DNA from: JBBQNY01 sp038255255
GTDB taxonomy: Bacteria; Pseudomonadota; Gammaproteobacteria; Xanthomonadales; Ahniellaceae
Direction: 5' to 3'
Length of the DNA: 64,000 bases
Assembly: GCA_038255255.1 (NCBI GenBank)
Contig: JBBSLL010000007.1
Coordinates: 45,589 to 109,588, forward strand
A program made the position numbers and the translations under genes. The notes under the pieces were generated by a model, which did not search any database, was not told where the DNA came from, and worked only from the letters and a program-made list of their open reading frames with translations. Of the stretch, positions 51,627-61,500 are shown in pieces. Every line of letters starts with the position of its first letter. Positions within the stretch are counted from its first letter, which is position 1.

Positions 51627-52214
51627 ATGCAGCCGCAACCCGATCCCAACTTCAAGCTCAGCCCGCTCCCGGCGCTCATCTTCGGCTCGCGCTGGCTGCA
51701 GCTCCCGCTCTACCTCGGCCTGATCGTCGCGCAGGGCGTGTACGTCATCCTGTTCCTGAAGGAGCTCTGGCTCCTCATCATGGGCGCAGTGTCGTTCGGC
51801 GAGCAGCAGATCATGCTGCTGGTGCTGGGGCTGATCGACGTGGTGATGATCTCCAACCTGCTGGTGATGGTCATCGTCGGCGGGTACGAGACCTTTGTGT
51901 CGCGATTGCGCCTGCAGAACCATCCGGACCAGCCGGAATGGCTGAGCCACGTCAACGCCGCGGTGCTCAAGGTGAAGCTGGCCACCGCGATCATCGGCAT
52001 CAGCTCGATCCATCTGCTCAAGACCTTCATCGCGGCGGGCAACCTCGGCGCGGAGGGCAGCACGGCAACCGAAGCCGGCGTCATGTGGCAGACCATCATC
52101 CATATGGCCTTCATCCTGTCGGCGATCGGCATCGCGTGGATCGACCGCATCATGCAGCCGACCACCAAGATGCTGCGCGCGCACGGGGCGCCCGCGCACC
52201 TCACCGAAAACTGA
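51627..52214 (+). CDS. UPF0114 / YqhA-family membrane protein
   Basis: This 195-residue protein has four spans (LPLYLGLIVAQGVYVILFLKELWLL, IMLLVLGLIDVVMISNLLVMVIVGGY, KLATAIIGISSIHLLKTFI and TIIHMAFILSAIGIAWIDRI). It carries GGYETFVSRL, DQPEWLSHVN and VKLATAIIGISSIHLLKTF, diagnostic of UPF0114 (TIGR00645). Function is not established; in E. coli YqhA is an uncharacterised inner-membrane protein. ATG 51627 is chosen; ATG 51597 would add ten residues. It overlaps nothing and follows the REP pair. Confidence 0.93.
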   Translation: MQPQPDPNFKLSPLPALIFGSRWLQLPLYLGLIVAQGVYVILFLKELWLLIMGAVSFGEQQIMLLVLGLIDVVMISNLLVMVIVGGYETFVSRLRLQNHPDQPEWLSHVNAAVLKVKLATAIIGISSIHLLKTFIAAGNLGAEGSTATEAGVMWQTIIHMAFILSAIGIAWIDRIMQPTTKMLRAHGAPAHLTEN

Positions 52215-52283
52215 AGACATTGCCGTCGCTTCACTGCGCGCGGCACAGTCACCGGCGACCGCATTTTGCCCGCGCCCCGCAGC

Positions 52284-53654
52284 TCAGCCTCGCGGCGCGA
52301 AAATCGCTGTACGCAGCGCAGGCTCATCCAGCAATGCGTCGAGCGCGCGGGCGTCGGGAAATGCGGTCGTGCGCGACGCACGCACGAATTCGACGGAGAA
52401 CACCCGCGTTGTGCTGAGGCGATCCAGATCGGCGATGAAACGCTCCGGTGCCGCGACGTCGCCGCCTCTCAGGCAGCAGGCGGAGTAGCGTGCAAGCACC
52501 GCGTCGAGGCTCGTGCCGTGATCGCGTCGCAGGCGCGCATCGACGGTCAGCCAGTACGCTGCGCCAGACCAGTAGACGCGCATGTACGCGCGCTGCCGGT
52601 GCATCCCTGCGGACGCTGCGGATGGAGTCATGCCCGCCGTCGTGGCTTCGCGCCGGCCGCGCTCGAAACCCGCGCGCAGGCGCCCGACTGCATCGTCTAC
52701 TTCGAGCCAACCGGCGCGGGCGCGCAGCACGTTCTGGTAATAACTCGCGAGGCCCTCGCCCAGCCAGCGGCCGCGCGTGCCGAGATACGGGTGGAACAGG
52801 TGCGCGATCTCGTGCGTCGCCGTCCAGTCGGCGCGCAATGCCGCGGCGCTCGCCATGGCACCGGGATAAAGATGCAGCGCACTGCCGCCGCCGCGCTGCA
52901 CTTCGCCCCACGGCGTCGCGCTGCTCGAACCTGCGACAGGCACGACCAGTACCTGAGCGTCGCGCAGCGGCAGCCGGCCATTCGCGGTGAGCGCCACCGT
53001 GGCGATGCCGTCGATCCACGCGTGCAGGCGCCGGGCAAGCGCCGAGTCGCGCGGCGCCAGGATCGCCACGCGCAGCACACCGCCCGGCTTGCGCATGCGG
53101 ATTTCTTCGAACTCACCGAACGCCGTCAGTGCGGGACCATCGACGGGATCGCTCCCCAGCGCATACCTGGGCTGACCGTCTGCGTCCGCGAGGCGTCGCC
53201 ACGGCACCGACACGCCATAGCCTGCCGGCAGTGCGAACTGGATCGTCGACGCGCTGCCCAGGGAGTCCGGCAGCCACAGCCATTGCCGAGGGTCGGCGAT
53301 CGCGGCACCGGACGCGCCACTACCGCGCGCGCGGCGGTCGCCGGCGATGCTGTCGAGATCGACGTTGAAACGCGCGCATTCGCCTGCCTTCCAAGCGCTG
53401 GCCTGCCAGCCTTCGCGCGTGGGCTCGAACGAGCCATGCTCCCGACGAGGCACGATTCCGGGGCTACCCGCATTTCCAGCCAGTACGAAGGTGACGCTGG
53501 CATGCGCTTCGCGCGCGCACGGTTCGATTTCAACGGACCTCGAGGCCGGCGCATAACGCGTTGTCACGACCCATGCCAGCGAGTCCTCACCCGCAGCGGG
53601 CGCGGCGAGCGAACATGCCAGGCCGATCGCAAGGGTGAACAGCAATACTTTCAT
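52284..53654 (-). CDS. Exported gluzincin-like protein (peptidase MA-like)
   Basis: This 456-residue protein has a signal peptide (MKVLLFTLAIGLACSLAAPAAG) and a central HEIAHLFHPYLGTRGRWLGEGL segment. His281, Glu282 and His285 plus Glu300 in a GEGLASYY motif resemble the M1/M61 or MA-superfamily zinc site, with a short Glu spacing of about 14 residues. Its N-terminal region (about 40-240) has beta strands without motifs I recognise. I infer a secreted peptidase of the MA group, with low certainty on the exact family. It is divergent from uvrD with 78 bases between starts. Confidence 0.75.
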   Translation of the reverse strand: MKVLLFTLAIGLACSLAAPAAGEDSLAWVVTTRYAPASRSVEIEPCAREAHASVTFVLAGNAGSPGIVPRREHGSFEPTREGWQASAWKAGECARFNVDLDSIAGDRRARGSGASGAAIADPRQWLWLPDSLGSASTIQFALPAGYGVSVPWRRLADADGQPRYALGSDPVDGPALTAFGEFEEIRMRKPGGVLRVAILAPRDSALARRLHAWIDGIATVALTANGRLPLRDAQVLVVPVAGSSSATPWGEVQRGGGSALHLYPGAMASAAALRADWTATHEIAHLFHPYLGTRGRWLGEGLASYYQNVLRARAGWLEVDDAVGRLRAGFERGRREATTAGMTPSAASAGMHRQRAYMRVYWSGAAYWLTVDARLRRDHGTSLDAVLARYSACCLRGGDVAAPERFIADLDRLSTTRVFSVEFVRASRTTAFPDARALDALLDEPALRTAIFAPRG

Positions 53655-53732
53655 CCTGCAAGGACATCACGCAACACGCGAAATTCCCGTGTCGCCGAAG
53701 CGTGGCGTCTTGCCTGTCGCTAAACTTGCCGC

Positions 53733-55928
53733 ATGGATGTTTCGCACCTGCTCGACGTGCTGAATCCCGATCAGCGCGGCGCGGTCAGCGCGGCAGCGGG
53801 CCACTATCTGGTGCTGGCCGGCGCAGGCTCCGGCAAGACCCGGGTGCTGGTGCATCGCATCGCCTGGTTGACGGAAGTCGAGCGCGCCTCGCCGTGGAGC
53901 GTGCTCGCGGTCACCTTCACCAACAAGGCTGCGGGCGAGATGCGCGGTCGCGCGGAAACACTGATGCGCGGCGAACGCGGGCTCACGGTCGGCACCTTCC
54001 ACGGCATCGCGCACCGCATGCTGCGCCGGCACTGGCGCGAAGCGGCGCTGCCCGAGGCGTTCCAGATCCTCGACCAGGACGACCAGACGCGCCTGCTCAA
54101 GCGCGTCATCACCGACATGGGACTCGACGAGGCGCGCTACACCGCGCGCCAGACCGGCTGGTTCATCAACGCCGCGAAAGACGAGGGCAAGCGGCCCGAC
54201 CGCATCGATCCCGGCAACAACCCGTTCGCGCGCACGCAGCGCGACATCTACGTCGAGTACGAGGCGCGTTGCCGGCGACTCGGCCTCGTCGACTTCGCCG
54301 AACTGCTGCTGCGCGCGTACGAGCTCTGGCGCAACGATCCCACGCTGCTCAAGCACTATCGCGACCGCTTTGCGCACCTGCTCGTCGACGAATTCCAGGA
54401 CACCAACGAAATCCAGTACCTGTGGGTGCGGGAGCTGGCGGGCGAGTCGGGCCAGGTGTTCGTCGTCGGCGATGACGACCAGGCCATCTACGGCTGGCGC
54501 GGCGCGCGCGTCGAGAACGTGCAGCGCTTCCTGCGCGATTTTCCGACCGCGACCACGCTCAAGCTGGAGCAGAACTACCGCTCGACCGCGAACATCCTCG
54601 GCGCGGCCAACGCGATCATCGCGCACAACCCGGAGCGGCTCGGCAAGCAGCTCTGGACCGCGGACGCCGCGGGTGAACCGATCGAGGTGTACGCGGCCTA
54701 CAACGAGCAGGACGAGGCACGCTTCATCACCGAGCGCATCCGGGCATGGGTGCGCGCCGGCGGGTCCCCGTCCGACTGCGCGCTGCTGTACCGCTCCAAC
54801 GCGCAGTCGCGGGTGCTCGAAGAGCAGCTCGTCCTCGATGATCTGCCCTATCGCGTGTACGGCGGCCTGCGTTTCTTCGAGCGCGCCGAGGTCAAGGACG
54901 CGCTGGCCTACCTGCGCCTGCTGGCCAATCGCGACGACGATGCCGCGTTCGAGCGCGCGGTCAACACGCCGCCGCGCGGCATCGGCGATCGCACGCTGGA
55001 AGTGTTGCGCGCACGCGCGCGCGGCGACCGCATCCCGCTCTGGCAGGCGACGCTGCAGGAACTGCTGCGCGACGGACTGGCCGGGCGTGCAAAGAATGCG
55101 CTGCGCGCATTCCTGACGCTGATCGACGAGCTTGACCGCGACAGCGCCGAACAGGTGCTGGCGGAGCGTTTCGAGTCCGTCATCCTGCGCACCGGCCTGC
55201 GCGCACACCACGATCGCGACAGTCGCGGCGAAGGCAATTCGCGTGCCGACAACCTCGACGAACTGGTGAGCGTCGCCTCGCGTTTCGCGATCTCCGTCGA
55301 TGACGTGGACGCGGGGCTTTCCGAGCTCACCGCATTCCTGTCGACCGCAGCGCTCGACGCGGGCGAAGCGGAGGGCGCGGAGAACGAGGCCTGCGTGCAG
55401 CTCATGACGCTGCACGCGGCGAAGGGACTCGAGTTTCCGCTGGTCTTCATGGTGGGGCTCGAGGATGGCCTGTTCCCGAGCAACCGCTCGCTCGACGAAC
55501 ACGGTCGGCTGGAGGAGGAGCGGCGCCTCGCGTACGTCGGCATCACGCGTGCGCAGCAGCGGCTGGTGCTGACTTACGCCGAATCGCGCCGCCTGCACGG
55601 CACCGAGAACTACAACCGGCCATCGCGGTTTCTCGCCGAATTGCCGCGCGAGCTGCTGCATGAAGTGCGGCCCAAGATCCAGGTGTCGCGGCCCGCGTCG
55701 TTTGGCGGCGGCACTGCATGGCGCGACGCGCGCGGAGGCTCGCTGCGCGACGAAGATGCGGCACCCGTCTTCAAGCTCGGCCAGCGCGTATCGCACAACA
55801 CCTTCGGCGAGGGCACCGTCATCTCTTACGAAGGCGACGGCGCGCACACCATCGTGCAGGTCAACTTCGAATCCGGCGGCAGCAAGCGCCTGGTCCTCGC
55901 CTACGCCAACCTTCGCGCGATCGCGTAA
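53733..55928 (+). CDS. uvrD: DNA helicase II (UvrD)
   Basis: This 731-residue superfamily 1A helicase begins MDVSHLLDVLNPDQRGAV and carries motif I AGAGSGKT, Ia TFTNKAAGEM, II VDEFQDTN, III GDDDQAIYGWRGA, IV QNYRST, V LMTLHAAKGLEFP and VI GITRAQQRL. The C-terminal Tudor-like tail VFKLGQRVSHNTFGEGTVISYEG binds RNA polymerase in UvrD. It unwinds DNA in nucleotide excision and mismatch repair. The tail and length match UvrD rather than Rep. It is divergent from the gluzincin-like gene. Confidence 0.95.
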   Translation: MDVSHLLDVLNPDQRGAVSAAAGHYLVLAGAGSGKTRVLVHRIAWLTEVERASPWSVLAVTFTNKAAGEMRGRAETLMRGERGLTVGTFHGIAHRMLRRHWREAALPEAFQILDQDDQTRLLKRVITDMGLDEARYTARQTGWFINAAKDEGKRPDRIDPGNNPFARTQRDIYVEYEARCRRLGLVDFAELLLRAYELWRNDPTLLKHYRDRFAHLLVDEFQDTNEIQYLWVRELAGESGQVFVVGDDDQAIYGWRGARVENVQRFLRDFPTATTLKLEQNYRSTANILGAANAIIAHNPERLGKQLWTADAAGEPIEVYAAYNEQDEARFITERIRAWVRAGGSPSDCALLYRSNAQSRVLEEQLVLDDLPYRVYGGLRFFERAEVKDALAYLRLLANRDDDAAFERAVNTPPRGIGDRTLEVLRARARGDRIPLWQATLQELLRDGLAGRAKNALRAFLTLIDELDRDSAEQVLAERFESVILRTGLRAHHDRDSRGEGNSRADNLDELVSVASRFAISVDDVDAGLSELTAFLSTAALDAGEAEGAENEACVQLMTLHAAKGLEFPLVFMVGLEDGLFPSNRSLDEHGRLEEERRLAYVGITRAQQRLVLTYAESRRLHGTENYNRPSRFLAELPRELLHEVRPKIQVSRPASFGGGTAWRDARGGSLRDEDAAPVFKLGQRVSHNTFGEGTVISYEGDGAHTIVQVNFESGGSKRLVLAYANLRAIA

Positions 55929-56028
55929 CCACTCCAGTGGGTTCGCGCATCCTTTTGAAGCGCCTGGGCACCGGCGGTCGCGGGCAGTCGCGTCGCACGA
56001 AAGATAGCAACGCCTGCGGTCCGCCGGT

Positions 56029-57123
56029 TTATCGACGCTGAACTGCGCTGCGACCCACCGCCGGGTCATCGGTGAAGAAGCCGTCGATGCCCGCATCGAT
56101 GTGCGCGCGGATCTCGGCGATGGAACCGGCTTCGTTGCGCGCGCGCGGATCATCTCCAAGCCAGAACGCGCGCGGAAGGAACACGTTTTCCGGCCGAAAG
56201 GTGTACGCGAACACTCGCAGCCCCGCCGCGTGCGCATCACGCACCAGATCCGTGGGCGTTCCCAACGCATCCTCCGCGTCCAGCGGCACAAGGCGCCTCG
56301 ACTGCACCCCGATCGCATCGGCGTACCCGGCGATGCGGCGCAGCCCTTCCACCGTCGTCATATCGCCGTAACTCGGCGCGCTGTCGTCACGGGATGCGTC
56401 TGCCGGGCGCTCGCCTGCGTTGCCGATCAGCTGCACCAGCTGCAGGTTGGCGTTCGCCTTGCTGAGCCGCTCGCGCAGGCGGCGGAGATTTCCCACCTCG
56501 AAGGACTGGATCAGTACCGGAGCGCGGCGGGTGTGCGCGTGCGCAGCGAGGTCCGCGAGCAGCGCGTCCTCCAGGCGCAGGCCGAAACGGCGGAAGTACG
56601 AGGAATGCTTGATCTCCGGCGCGAGGCCGATCGCGCGCCCGCGGGCAGCTGACTCGCTCGCCACCAGCGCGATGATTTCCGTCAGGGTGGGAATCCCCAA
56701 GGCATCGTCGCGTGCCGTGCCACGCAGTTCCGGCAGTCGCTCGCGCGCACGCAGGGATTTCAACTCGGCCAGCGTGAAATCCTCGGTGAACCAGCCTTCC
56801 ACTTCGCGTCCATCGATGCGCTTGCGCGTGCGGCGGTCTGCGAACTCCGCATGGTCGGCGACATTGGTGGTGCCGCCGATCTCGTTCTCGTGTCGCGCAA
56901 CCAGCACGCCATCGCGCGTCGCCACGAGGTCTGGTTCGACGACATCGGCGCCGTCCACGATGGCCTTCGCGTACGCCTCGAGGGTGTGCTCGGGCAACAG
57001 GGCGCTGGCACCGCGGTGAGCGATGACGAGTACGGGTCCGGTGGCTCGTATGGGCGCGGCGGCGGGAGTCTCGGCGAGCATCGGCAGGAGCAGGACCCAT
57101 GCGGCCAGGAAAGCGCGTGGCAT
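56029..57123 (-). CDS. glpQ: Periplasmic glycerophosphodiester phosphodiesterase
   Basis: This 364-residue protein has a signal peptide (MPRAFLAAWVLLLPMLAETPAAA) and the GDPD catalytic start VLVIAHRGASALLPEHTLEAY, EPDLVATRDGVLVARHE. LAPEIKHSSYFR and AYTFRPENVFLP are also typical of GlpQ. It cleaves glycerophosphodiesters to glycerol-3-phosphate outside the cytoplasm. ATG 57123 is used because it gives the signal peptide; the open frame extends a further 47 codons. It converges on uvrD. Confidence 0.92.
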   Translation of the reverse strand: MPRAFLAAWVLLLPMLAETPAAAPIRATGPVLVIAHRGASALLPEHTLEAYAKAIVDGADVVEPDLVATRDGVLVARHENEIGGTTNVADHAEFADRRTRKRIDGREVEGWFTEDFTLAELKSLRARERLPELRGTARDDALGIPTLTEIIALVASESAARGRAIGLAPEIKHSSYFRRFGLRLEDALLADLAAHAHTRRAPVLIQSFEVGNLRRLRERLSKANANLQLVQLIGNAGERPADASRDDSAPSYGDMTTVEGLRRIAGYADAIGVQSRRLVPLDAEDALGTPTDLVRDAHAAGLRVFAYTFRPENVFLPRAFWLGDDPRARNEAGSIAEIRAHIDAGIDGFFTDDPAVGRSAVQRR

Positions 57124-57339
57124 GCAGTATGTCCGGTCCCGCGAATGGGGGCGACCGCTGCATAATTCATCTGCAAGGTTACGCCGCGAAGACGCCGGCC
57201 AGGAGGGCGGTCGGAACTCGCGGGACCACCTCCACCCGAAGCTCGACCGGGCGGCACCCGGCACAGGCTTTCCGTGAAGCGCATCTCGACATCTGCAAGA
57301 GGCGTAGGATTACCTTGGGTCGCGACAGGGAGATCGACC

Positions 57340-58363
57340 GTGAACACCCGCAGGGCTGCCCGCTTCTCGAGCATCGCGCTCGCCGCTTCAATGAGTCTTG
57401 CCTCGCATGCCGCAGAGGTGACGGTCCGGAACGACTCGCTCACCAATTTCTCGGCTGCGGTAATCGTCGGCGGCTTTGTGCCGGGCGAAAAGGCGGCGGC
57501 ATGGCTGACATCGCCTTGCAACGGCGATATCCGCGCCGTGCAGGTGTTCTGGCGCTCTCCGTCCGGCACCACGGGTGAAACGATCCAGCTCGGCATCCGG
57601 AACCTTCCCGACACCCGGAGCGCTCGCGCAGGCGATCAGCGGTCCGGTGCTGACCGATGGCGTGCTCAACGAATACCGCCACCTCGATGAGAACATGGCC
57701 GTGCCGGTGTTGGTCCCGGTGAGCACGAATGAGACCTTCGTGGTTGCGCTCGAATTCGACATGACCGTGACAGCCACCGACCCGAGCGTCGTGCGCGACG
57801 TCGACGGCAACCAGGCGGGACGCAACGCCATCTTTGCCCGACTCGCGCCGGGCTCGTACACGTGGTTCAACTCGGCGTCGCTCGGCGTCAACGGCGACTG
57901 GGTGATCCGCGCGGTGGTCGATTGCGCGACGGGCGCGTCGGCGGATGTTGGCGTGACGTCGTCGACGACCCCGGCGCAGTACACGGCTGGCCAGCCGCTC
58001 GCGTACACGATCATCGTCGCCAACGCCGGACCCGCGGCCTCGCCCACCAACACCCTCGTCGATATTTTTCCTGCGGCGTATCTAACGCCGGTGTGGACCT
58101 GCACGCCGACGGCCGGTGCGAGCTGTGCCGCACCAACGGGCAACGGCAACATCACGCAGAACGTCGGCCTGCCGGTCGGGAGCAGCGTCACGTTCGCGGT
58201 CAACGGAACGGTGGCCGCCGGCACCACCGGCACACTCACCAACAGTGCTACCGCAGTGGTGGGCGGCGGCGTCTCCGACCCGAACGCCAACAACAACACT
58301 GCGACGACCAACACCGCGGCGGCGTCGGGAGAGAACGTGTTCGCGAACGGGTTCGAGGGGTAG
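57340..58363 (+). pseudogene. Secreted DUF11 protein with a +1 frameshift and GFE tail
   Basis: The gene begins at GTG 57340, with GGGAGAT upstream, and has a signal peptide (VNTRRAARFSSIALAASMSLASHA). It then reads AEVTVRNDSLTNFSAAVIVGGFVPGEKAAAW to about 57600 in frame 1. The rest (SGTFPTPGALAQAISGPVLTDG, a DUF11 domain with AYTIIVANAGPAASP, and the end VFANGFEG) is in frame 2, so one base is extra (or two are missing) between about 57575 and 57610. The two frames join into one plausible protein. A true mutation, an assembly error or programmed shifting are possible. Function would be a secreted surface protein, as at 24431. Confidence 0.75.
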
Positions 58364-58509
58364 CTGGGTTTCGAGGCAACGCGACGTGGCGAGCCAGGTC
58401 TTGCCCCGTTCACAACTGCATGAATGCCACCGATTAAATTCCGTGGCATTCTGCATTCAGCCGTCGGTCAGCGACGAGCATTTGTTCCACCAACATCCAG
58501 GGGGATTCC

Positions 58510-61500
58510 ATGTCCGCTCACCAGTCCGTGCCGAAACGTTTCGCGCAACGCGCGATCTACCGCGGCGTACGCCGCGCGCTTGGACTGGGCAGCGTCACCG
58601 CGCTCGCCGCAGCAGTCGTGTTTGCTACCGCACAGGCTGCGGAGTCGGACGAAATCCTCCTCAATTCGCGAACGCTCGATACGACGACTTCAGAGGCGGG
58701 AGCGCTGCGCGGGCCGTCGGCCTCCGATGGCAAACGCCTGCGTCTCGTGCAGTTCGATGGACCGGTACTGGCCTCCGATCACGCGGCGCTGCGAGGCACC
58801 GGCGCGCTCATCGTCGATTACATTCCGAACAATGCTTACCTGGTCTACGGCGACGCCGCCGCGATCACCAAGGTGCGCGCGCTGGCGCAGGCGAACGTGC
58901 TGCAGTGGGAAGGCGACTACACGGCCCCGCTCAAGGTCAACAGGGCCGCCTGGGAACTCGATGCGAAGGGCCTCTCGCCCGATTTCTACACCATCCAGCT
59001 GGTGCTGGACGCGCAGAGCAATGACGAAACGCTCGCACTGGTTGCCGCGCTCACGAACGGCGGCAGGGTTTCGCATTACGCCTTCCGCCACTACGTGAAT
59101 ATCGAGGCCGAGGTTTCGTTGGCCGAACTCGGCCAGATTGCGGCGCGCCCTGACGTGATTTCGATCATGCCCGAGTTCACCCCCGTGCTGTTCGACGAGC
59201 GCGCGACGCAGATCATGGCGAACCAGATCACCGGCTCGCCCGCGGTGCCGACGCCGGGCGATTACCGGGCGTGGCTGGTGGCGCGCGGATTCACGCAGGC
59301 GCAGTTCGATGCTTCCGCCTTCACCATCGACATCTCGGATCAGGGCCTCGACAACGGCACCAACTCGCCCAACCACTTCGGGCTCTTCGTGGGCGGTGTG
59401 CCCAACAGCCAGACGACGCCGACCAACAGCTCGGTGATCTACAACAAGCTCGAAGGCTCGGCCGTCGCCGCCGACCTCACCGGCTGCGGCAGCATCGGCC
59501 ACGGCACCTGGGTGAGCCACGTTGCTGCAGGCAACACGTCGAGCCAGTCGCGCGCCTATCCGCACGGCGACGGCATGTTCCATTACGGCACCGGCGTGTC
59601 GCCGTTCTCGAAACTCGGCTCCTCGATCTATTTCACCGCAGCAGGCGCCTCGTTCACCAGTCCCAATTTCCCCAACTCGTTTTCGCGCGCGTACAGCAAC
59701 CTCGGCACCAATACCAATGGCGCGCGGATCAGCAACCACAGCTGGGGCGCCGCGGTCGGCGGGCAATACACCGTCAACTCGCAGGTGTTCGATGCGCTGG
59801 TGCGCGACGCACAACCGACGGGTTCGACACATCCCGCGCCCGGTAACCAGCAGATGGTGACCGTGTTCGCCGCCGGCAACAGCGGCCCAGGCGCGTCCAC
59901 CACCGGTGCGCCTGCGACCGCCAAGAACGTGCTGACCGCGGGCGGCTCGCAAAATGTACGGCCGGGCGTAGGCGATGCGACCAACGCCGCGGCGATGTAC
60001 TCGTCGTCGAGTCGCGGCCCGACCACGGACGGACGCGTCAAGCCCGAGATCCTCGCGCCAGCGACGAACGTCGCCGGCGGTGTGGTGATGAACGACCGCC
60101 AGACCACTGCGCCCGGCAACAACAACCCCTGCTACACGGGCGGGTTCCTGCCTACGTCACCCGAACAACAGCGCTACTACCGGACGGGCAATGGCACCAG
60201 CTTCGCAAGCCCCGGCATCACCGGTGCATCGGCGCTGCTCCGCCAATGGTTCATCAACAACGGCGGCCAGTACGCCAACACGCCGCCGAGCCCCGCGATG
60301 AACAAGGCGTTCCTGGCGAACTCGGCGACCTACATGACCACGCTGACGGGCAATTTGCCGTCCAACGACCAGGGCATGGGGCGCGTCAACCTCGAGCGCA
60401 CCTTCGACAACATGCCGCGTGCGTTACGCGACGAAGTCCCTGCGGATCGCTTCACGGGAACCGGACAGGTGCGCGTGTTCCGGGGCACCGTACCCGACAT
60501 CGCGCAGCCGTTCCGGGTCTCCCTGGCGTACAGCGACGCACCCGGAAGCACGACGGGCAATGCCTACGTCAACAACCTCGACCTTTCGGTGACCGTGGGC
60601 GGCCAGACCTACACAGGCAACGTCTTTTCCGGCGCCAGTTCGGTCACCGGTGGCACCGCGGACGTGCGCAACAACCTCGAAAGCGTGTTCCTGCCGGCCG
60701 GGCTCACCGGCAACTTCAGCGTGCGCGTGGCGGCCACCAATGTTCCGGGCGCGGCTGATCCCACCATCACGGGCCCGAACCAGGACTTTGCGCTGGTCGC
60801 GTACAACTCGAGTCCGCTCGAAGCGTGCCCGCTGCAAACCATCTCGCCATCGACGGTGCCCACCAACGTGGTGGCGGGTTCTGTCTATCCGGGTGCAACG
60901 TTCTCCGCAACGGGCACCGGGCCCTTCACCTACACGTTCGGGGGCAGCCTGCCACCGGGCTTGACGTTGTCCCCCGCCGGCGTGCTCGCCGGTACACCCA
61001 CCGCAGGCGGCACCTTCAACTTCAGCGTGAACGTGGGGGAGACCAACGGCTGCGTGAATGGCCAGGCGTACTCCATCGCGGTGCTGGCGCCCAACATCCA
61101 GGTCGGCTCGTCCACCATCACGACCGGCAACGCGATCATCGAGCCGAACGAGTGCAACGCGATGAACGTGGTGCTCAACAACACCGGTACCAACGGCGCG
61201 ACAGCGGTCAATGCGGTGCTCACTTCGACGACGCCGGGCGTGACCATCAGCGCCCCCAATTCGACGTACCCGAACCTCGTTGCCACCACCGGAACGGGCA
61301 CCAACGCCACGCCGTTCCAGATCAGCACCGCCCCGAGCGTGGCCTGCGGCTCCACGATCAACTTCACGCAGACGCTGACGTTCTCGGGAGGCGTATCGCC
61401 TACTTCGCTCAACTTCAGCCTGCCAGTCGGGCAGCTCGGCACCAACTACGTCTTCTCGTCAGCGCCGACGGGTGCGGCGATCCCGGTGGGCGGCACCTTT

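Noticed and set aside
55929..55940. CCACT/AGTGG palindrome just after uvrD as a terminator
   Set aside because: The stem is only five base pairs and the T residues are 15 bases further on.
53667..56318. An 883-residue open frame on the minus strand over the whole of uvrD
   Set aside because: It lies wholly antisense to a clear UvrD with all helicase motifs, has no domain of its own, and its composition (Arg, Ala, Val, Gly) is that of a high-GC antisense frame.
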